Of a DNA stretch of 10,116 nucleotides, positions 6,253-10,116 are shown one piece after another (position 1 is the stretch's first letter; each line of letters opens with the position of its first letter). The stretch spans positions 1 to 10,116 of the forward strand of contig JBFKOL010000142.1 of the NCBI GenBank assembly GCA_041628815.1, read 5' to 3'. The translations under genes and the position numbers were made by a program. The notes beneath the pieces were generated by a model, which was not told where the DNA came from, searched no databases, and was given only the letters and a program-made list of their open reading frames with translations. The stretch is from JBFKOL01 sp041628815 (GTDB lineage Bacteria > Bacteroidota > Bacteroidia > Chitinophagales > Saprospiraceae).

Positions 6253-7893
6253 CTAGCTTAGCACTGAGTCCACTATTTTTTGTGCTTCCTCCTGCAGCTT
6301 AAACAAGTGCTCCTCTCCCTTGAAGCTCTCTGCATAGATCTTGTAGATGTTCTCCGTACCGGAAGGACGGGCGGCAAACCAACCGCTTTGCGTTTCCACT
6401 TTGAGACCGCCGATGGCTGCACCATTGCCGGGGGCATGAGTGAGGATTTTCGTGATTTTCTCGCCTGCCAGTTCTTTGGAAACGATCTGATCGGATGAAA
6501 GCTTCTTAAGCTTATCTTTTTGCTCGGGTGTGGCTGGCGCATCTACCCTGTCGTAAACGGGCTCTCCAAATTCATCGACGAAGCCCCGGTAGATTTCGCC
6601 CGGATCCTTTCCTGTTCTTGCGGTAATTTCACCGGCAAGTAAGGCTGCAATGATCCCGTCTTTGTCCGTAGACCAAACCTTTCCCTTCCTGTCCAAAAAG
6701 GATGCTCCCGCACTTTCTTCGCCACCAAATCCCAGACTGCCGTCGAACAATCCATCCACAAACCATTTGAAGCCCACAGGCACTTCCACCAGCTTTCGTC
6801 CCAATTTCCCGGCTACCTTATCGATCATCTGACTGCTCACCAGGGTCTTTCCTATACCCGTAGTGGCGGGCCAGCTTGACCGGTTGCTAAATAAGTAATC
6901 AATGGCCACAGCAAGGTAGTGGTTGGGTTGCATCAATCCTGTTCCCTGTGTGACGATGCCATGTCGATCGTGGTCGGTATCGCAGGCAAAGGCAACCGGA
7001 AACTGATCCTTCAATTGAATCAATCGTTGCATGGCATACCTCGAGGACGGATCCATCCGGATTTTTCCGTCCCAGTCGAGCGACATAAAACCGAAGGTGT
7101 GATCTACCCTGTCATCCACAACGGTTAGGTTGATACCATACTGGTCTGCGATTCGCTGCCAATACCTGACACCTGCTCCACCCAATGGATCCACCCCCAT
7201 CTTGATTCCCGAGGACTTAAGCAAAGGCATATCTATGACCTTATCCAGGTCCGCCGTGTATGCTTCCAGGTAGTCATAGTGATGTGTTGTAGACGCTTGC
7301 ATCGCTTTTGAGAAAGAAACTCTTTTTACCTCCCTAAGCCCCTGATCCAAAATTTGATTAGCACGGGCTTCGATCCAGGCCGTCACCGATCCCTCCGCTG
7401 GACCGCCATTGGTCATGTTATATTTAAACCCGCCATCTTCGGGCGGATTGTGGGATGGTGTAATAATGATACCATCCGCAAGGTCTCTTGTCCGTCCCGT
7501 GTTGTACTCGAGAATGGCATGACTGACAGCCGGTGTTGGTGTGTATTCATCGTTTGCGGCGATAAAAGTTATCACGCCATTGGCAGCGAGCACCTCTAAT
7601 GCTGTCGCCTGTGCAGGTGTGGACAACGCGTGTGAGTCCATGCCCATGAATACCGGCCCAGTGATACCATTCTTTTGCTTGTAATCACAGATGGCCTGAG
7701 TCGTAGCCAGGATGTGCTTTTCGTTAAAAGATTGTTGTAACGAGGATCCCCGGTGTCCCGAGGTGCCAAAAGACACGCGCTGCGCACGTTCGGACAGATC
7801 CGGCTCTCGGATAAAATAATCGGTAATGAGTTGGGGAATGTTCGTCAGTTGTTCTGGTGTGGCTGTTTTTCCAGCAAGGGGATGGATAGGCAT
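6253..7893 (-). CDS. pgm: Phosphoglucomutase, alpha-D-glucose phosphate-specific
   Basis: This 546-residue cytoplasmic enzyme interconverts glucose 1-phosphate and glucose 6-phosphate, linking glycolysis to glycogen, UDP-glucose and envelope sugar synthesis. It is a member of the alpha-D-phosphohexomutase superfamily, and its length equals that of E. coli Pgm. All four active-site elements are present in order: the phosphoserine loop TPSHNP (145-150, Ser147), with FGTSGHRG at 42-49 before it; the metal loop DTDHDR (305-310); the sugar-specificity loop GEESAG (391-396); and the C-terminal phosphate-binding loop RPSGTENIYKIY (509-520). I see no frameshift or missing key residue, so it should be active. 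The ATG at 7891-7893 gives the usual short N-terminus (MPIHPLAG). It is transcribed alone on the minus strand, with a good promoter box 18 bases upstream. Confidence 0.97.
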   Translation of the reverse strand: MPIHPLAGKTATPEQLTNIPQLITDYFIREPDLSERAQRVSFGTSGHRGSSLQQSFNEKHILATTQAICDYKQKNGITGPVFMGMDSHALSTPAQATALEVLAANGVITFIAANDEYTPTPAVSHAILEYNTGRTRDLADGIIITPSHNPPEDGGFKYNMTNGGPAEGSVTAWIEARANQILDQGLREVKRVSFSKAMQASTTHHYDYLEAYTADLDKVIDMPLLKSSGIKMGVDPLGGAGVRYWQRIADQYGINLTVVDDRVDHTFGFMSLDWDGKIRMDPSSRYAMQRLIQLKDQFPVAFACDTDHDRHGIVTQGTGLMQPNHYLAVAIDYLFSNRSSWPATTGIGKTLVSSQMIDKVAGKLGRKLVEVPVGFKWFVDGLFDGSLGFGGEESAGASFLDRKGKVWSTDKDGIIAALLAGEITARTGKDPGEIYRGFVDEFGEPVYDRVDAPATPEQKDKLKKLSSDQIVSKELAGEKITKILTHAPGNGAAIGGLKVETQSGWFAARPSGTENIYKIYAESFKGEEHLFKLQEEAQKIVDSVLS

Positions 7894-7910
7894 AAGTTCT
7901 CGTTTTAACG

Positions 7911-7918
7911 CAAATTTA
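7911..7918 (-). promoter_or_regulatory. Probable -7 promoter box of pgm
   Basis: Read on the minus strand this is TAAATTTG, a perfect match to the Bacteroidota -7 element TAnnTTTG. It lies 18 bases upstream of the pgm ATG, predicting a short leader of about 10-15 bases. The -33 element is weaker: TTAG, 18 bases further upstream, matches TTTG at three of four positions. Confidence 0.5.
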
Positions 7919-8061
7919 CTTCACAAGGCCTTTAAGCTAATTTATCGAAAGGTATTTCACAAGAAGTTAATAATATGAGGCTAAAGGACTTTCTCAAAAG
8001 CTACGTGTAAAATTTTGATGTAGCTCCCGGGTCAATGGACTTCGTTAGAAGGAATAGCCTG

Positions 8062-8115
8062 GTTACATTCATTCGGTCATTGTTACATAGTTCCTTTTCT
8101 CACCAGAAGTTACAT
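8062..8115. promoter_or_regulatory. Three GTTACAT direct repeats in a divergent regulatory region
   Basis: GTTACAT occurs at 8062-8068, 8082-8088 and 8109-8115, with start-to-start spacings of 20 and 27 bases. The second and third copies also share TTCCT two bases further on. They lie in the 339-base gap (7894-8232) between divergently transcribed pgm and the exported-protein gene at 8233, about 120-170 bases before the latter. Repeats like this are typical of multi-site regulator binding, but the bound protein is unknown. For the rest of the gap I see only the pgm promoter box and a one-mismatch TATACTTG (8166-8173) that could serve the gene at 8233. Confidence 0.4.
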
Positions 8116-8232
8116 GATTCCTGCAATCTGATACATCCTCCCCAACCGTCAATCACCGGCCATCCTATACTTGAACTGTCGCCATGTAAGTGACTGTTTC
8201 AAAAAAATTCTATAACCAAAAAATTACAGATC

Positions 8233-9069
8233 ATGAGACCTTTCATCACTTTTTCAACCAAATGTATATCAATCTCCATTTTGTCACATCTAATGGTTTG
8301 TGCCCTACTTCAATTTATCTCGATACAAACATCTGCACAACAGGCGAGTTCAGATACGACTTTAAACGACCATCTTTTTGCAGCCAAAGGCCATTCCATT
8401 GTTACTGTAGCCACTGGTATACCTTACGTAGGTATCGCAGAATATGCATATGGCGTGTCCGATCGTTTTACGATCGGCGTCATTGCCGGGTCGACACCTA
8501 TTATCCCGGGTTATGGTATTCGCGTTAGGAATGTCCTATACACAAATCATTCTAATCGCAGAATATATATGCGAACCCCCATTTTATACTATCCGGAAAC
8601 TAAAGGACTTGGAGGTGAACCCTGGATCCTTACCTGGCCTGCTGTGAATTATGAAATAAAGGCCAAATCAGGTATTCGTTGGAGTTTTGGATTTGGCGTA
8701 GTGGCGGCAGCATGTGTAAACGATTTATTGGATATGTTCGGGTTAGGTGCACATTTACATGAAAACGCTACCCCTGGGGCTGACGAATCCGCTCAAGTGC
8801 ATTTCCACAATTTACAATTTGACCATCATCAAAGTCATATGAATGAAAACAACGATCCTGCTGATAACGACTCCTCAGATCATCATGATGAAGGTTTCAT
8901 GGGAGGCTTTTGGAATACCGTACAAGGAGGTTTTGCAACTTCGATTGGCAGTCGATGGATGTTTCATGCCGAAGCTGGTCTTGCGATGAATGGAGTTGCT
9001 CTTGCCACTGACGATTGGGTAGGTGGACCTCCTGTCATACTCACCCTGGGCTTTTCTTATTCGTTTTAA
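8233..9069 (+). CDS. Exported, probably outer-membrane protein with His/Asp-rich insert
   Basis: This is a 278-residue protein of no family I can name. The N-terminus is a long signal peptide (hydrophobic about 11-32, cut probably near SAQ at 34-36). The mature part has the alternating, Gly- and aromatic-rich pattern of beta-strands: GHSIVTVATGIPYVGIAEYA (53-72), FTIGVIAGS (79-87), IRWSFGFGVVAAA (148-160), GGFATSIGSRWMFHAEAGLA (232-251). It ends in VILTLGFSYSF, a terminal Phe strand as in outer-membrane barrels. Between 174 and 218 there is a hydrophilic insert with nine His plus many Asp, Glu and Asn (HLH, VHFH, DHHQSH, DHHDE), which looks like a metal-binding loop. No operon partner or metal transporter gene is adjacent, so a role in zinc, copper or nickel handling is inference only. 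A terminator follows at 9104-9129. Confidence 0.8.
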   Translation: MRPFITFSTKCISISILSHLMVCALLQFISIQTSAQQASSDTTLNDHLFAAKGHSIVTVATGIPYVGIAEYAYGVSDRFTIGVIAGSTPIIPGYGIRVRNVLYTNHSNRRIYMRTPILYYPETKGLGGEPWILTWPAVNYEIKAKSGIRWSFGFGVVAAACVNDLLDMFGLGAHLHENATPGADESAQVHFHNLQFDHHQSHMNENNDPADNDSSDHHDEGFMGGFWNTVQGGFATSIGSRWMFHAEAGLAMNGVALATDDWVGGPPVILTLGFSYSF

Positions 9070-9103
9070 GATCGCCAAAGTGTCTTAAATATGCCCTGGT
9101 GTG

Positions 9104-9129
9104 GGTTCCCTGAGACAGGGTCCATTTTT
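9104..9129 (+). terminator. Intrinsic terminator after the His-rich protein gene
   Basis: CCCTG (9108-9112), AGA loop and CAGGG (9116-9120) form a tight G/C-rich hairpin. GG/CC can extend the stem outward past a small internal loop (9104-9123), and T5 follows at 9125-9129. It lies 35 bases past the plus-strand stop and fits a rho-independent terminator well. Confidence 0.6.
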
Positions 9130-9184
9130 CTACAATGGGTTAAAATTGTAAGACCTTTTTCATCTATCAAATGGGAACGAATAC

Positions 9185-9228
9185 GTCAAAAATTGGCGTC
9201 GCGGGTCAAATAAGCGCAGAATTTTGAC
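9185..9228 (-). terminator. Candidate terminator hairpin after yjbQ
   Basis: On the minus strand GTCAAAATT and AATTTTTGAC pair with one bulged base. The arms are plus-strand 9220-9228 and 9185-9194, with a 25-base loop that holds a short GCG/CGC inner pairing. It begins 7 bases past the yjbQ stop. The long loop makes it weaker than the terminator at 9104. Confidence 0.35.
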
Positions 9229-9234
9229 TCGACA

Positions 9235-9657
9235 CTATACACCAATTAATTGAAGCACAACTCTCCGCTGTCTTGGGCGTGTATCAAAGTCAATAAATAC
9301 AATTTGTTGCCATGTTCCCAAGACAAGTGCTCCTTTGACAAAAGGTACCGTCATACTCGTCCCGGTAATTGCCGAACGTAAATGAGCGGCGCCGTTGTCA
9401 TCTCCCCAGGTTCGGTTGTGTTGATACTGTTTGGCATATGGGGCCACCTCTTCAAACATCCGAGCCACATCGTGTTTCACTAAGCCAGGTTCATATTCCA
9501 GCGTGGTTATGCCGGTGGTCGACCCGATGGCTGAAACAAGCACCTGTCCTTCGGACAATCCACTATCAACCAAGGTTTTTTCCACGTCAGACGTGAGATC
9601 CAAAATGTGATTGAAACCTCTGGTTTCGAATTCTATGAATTTGGTGAGAATTTCCAT
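9235..9657 (-). CDS. yjbQ: YjbQ family protein (UPF0047), secondary thiamine-phosphate synthase type
   Basis: This 140-residue cytoplasmic protein is full length for the UPF0047/YjbQ family. Overexpressed E. coli YjbQ shows weak thiamine phosphate synthase activity; the physiological role of the family is not settled. Visible motifs are GSTTGITTLEYEPGLVKHD (45-63), YQHN (78-81), WGDDNGAAHLRSAITG (84-99) and LGTWQQIVFIDFDTRPRQRR (113-132). Compared with the HTSASLTINE form in E. coli, position 45 is Gly where the His lies, while Glu54 is kept, so it belongs to the GSTxxITTxEYEPGL variant. No other thiamine gene is adjacent. It converges on the exported-protein gene, and its 5' end lies 109 bases from the stop of the next minus-strand gene, so cotranscription with that gene is possible but not shown. 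Confidence 0.92.
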   Translation of the reverse strand: MEILTKFIEFETRGFNHILDLTSDVEKTLVDSGLSEGQVLVSAIGSTTGITTLEYEPGLVKHDVARMFEEVAPYAKQYQHNRTWGDDNGAAHLRSAITGTSMTVPFVKGALVLGTWQQIVFIDFDTRPRQRRVVLQLIGV

Positions 9658-9703
9658 TTTACGTTGTGTTGCTATATTCTTATGTAAATCCGGAAAGTTA
9701 CGA

Positions 9704-9741
9704 ACATAACAATCCCATTTTAGATGCTAAACATGTTATGT
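9704..9741. other. 8-bp inverted repeat ACATAACA / TGTTATGT
   Basis: Perfect arms at 9704-9711 and 9734-9741 are separated by 22 bases, inside the gap between the stop of the gene at 9767 and the start of yjbQ. It could be a hairpin behind the upstream gene (no U-run follows on the minus strand) or an operator for yjbQ, whose start is about 47 bases away. Confidence 0.35.
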
Positions 9742-9766
9742 GAGATGGTAAAAGAAAGATTGGCAC

Positions 9767-10116
9767 TTAATGAACACCTCTGCAATTATCCATTAACGAC
9801 ACCACCAGTCTGTCTACCTCAACTGCACCACTGGGTAGTTCATCCAATTCCAGGCCGGTATAAGTTTCGGCCTCTTTCCACTTCAGGATGGTCGTACTAA
9901 AGAAAGCGGAGGCCGATGCATCGGCTTCGTAGACGATGATTTCATAAGGTTCGCCTTCATCTCCTCCAAACCTGGTAATGACCTGCCATTCACCATTCCT
10001 TTTATAGGATGTATTCGTATGGTCCGACTGGGGATAATATTTATTGTCGGTAGGTTTCAGTAAAACCCAAATATCCTTTTCATGGGGCTCAGGGTATACA
10101 CCGGTGGCAAGGATTC
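9767..10116 (-). CDS. Unrecognised protein, C-terminal 115 residues only
   Basis: An open frame enters from the right edge and runs to a TAA at 9767-9769; the start lies outside the window. The visible part reads like one compact beta-rich domain: PHEKDIWVLLKPTDNKYYPQ, then GEWQVITRFGGDEGEPYEII, then VDRLVVSLMDNC near the end. The IWVLL-P...YYPQ...W.V...FGG pattern resembles a beta-sandwich module I associate with the C-termini of large multidomain bacterial proteins, but I cannot name the family with confidence. I see no membrane segment or sorting domain in this part. The protein's main function would depend on the missing N-terminal portion. Confidence 0.75.
   Translation of the reverse strand, partial: ILATGVYPEPHEKDIWVLLKPTDNKYYPQSDHTNTSYKRNGEWQVITRFGGDEGEPYEIIVYEADASASAFFSTTILKWKEAETYTGLELDELPSGAVEVDRLVVSLMDNCRGVH

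Noticed and set aside
6273..6761. Two minus-strand frames inside pgm
   Set aside because: They are off-frame shadows of an intact 546-codon pgm that has all catalytic loops.
8190..8528. Plus-strand frame of 112 codons overlapping the start of the His-rich protein gene
   Set aside because: It is out of frame with the gene at 8233, which has a signal peptide and a full-length coherent product; the alternative is rich in Cys, Tyr and Arg without pattern.

Overview
The window looks like chromosomal DNA of a Bacteroidota bacterium, most likely a marine Saprospiria/Cytophagia/Flavobacteriia-type lineage (inference). The reasons are three copies of the DUF6090 membrane-protein family, which is essentially confined to that phylum, a secreted protein with the GxVGIxTTxPxxxLHVxG repeat typical of Bacteroidota surface proteins, one good TAnnTTTG-type promoter box, and no clear Shine-Dalgarno sequences ahead of the starts. 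Base composition and codon use look even across the window. I see no transposase, integrase, phage gene, CRISPR array, tRNA or rRNA.

Layout. Bases 1-35 are an 8-bp tandem repeat at the window edge. Bases 131-3026 hold three tandem, same-strand (minus) DUF6090 paralogs. Their N-terminal membrane anchors are almost identical, their extracytoplasmic parts have diverged, and the spacers upstream of the first two copies are themselves homologous, so the array grew by duplication of gene plus upstream DNA. A divergent gene (3144-4046, plus) encodes a secreted surface protein with a tail-fibre-like middle and a C-terminal beta-rich domain. It converges on a minus-strand exported PDZ plus alpha/beta-hydrolase protein (4112-5242) whose nucleophile elbow carries Gly where the catalytic Ser should be.

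Next come a HEAT-repeat DNA alkylation repair protein (5514-6212, plus) and a complete alpha-D-glucose phosphate-specific phosphoglucomutase (6253-7893, minus), which converge. After a 339-bp divergent regulatory region with three GTTACAT direct repeats comes a plus-strand exported, probably outer-membrane, protein with a His/Asp-rich insert (8233-9069). It converges on a YjbQ-family gene (9235-9657, minus), each with its own candidate terminator. The window ends in the 3' part of an unrecognised minus-strand gene (9767-10116).

Most genes appear to be single transcription units in alternating orientation; nothing here forms an obvious pathway operon. Housekeeping functions (pgm, DNA repair, yjbQ) are interleaved with envelope proteins of unknown role. 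I did not find a convincing new multi-gene system. The points most worth attention are the DUF6090 array with its duplicated upstream blocks, the hydrolase with a substituted nucleophile, and the His-rich insert in the putative barrel protein.
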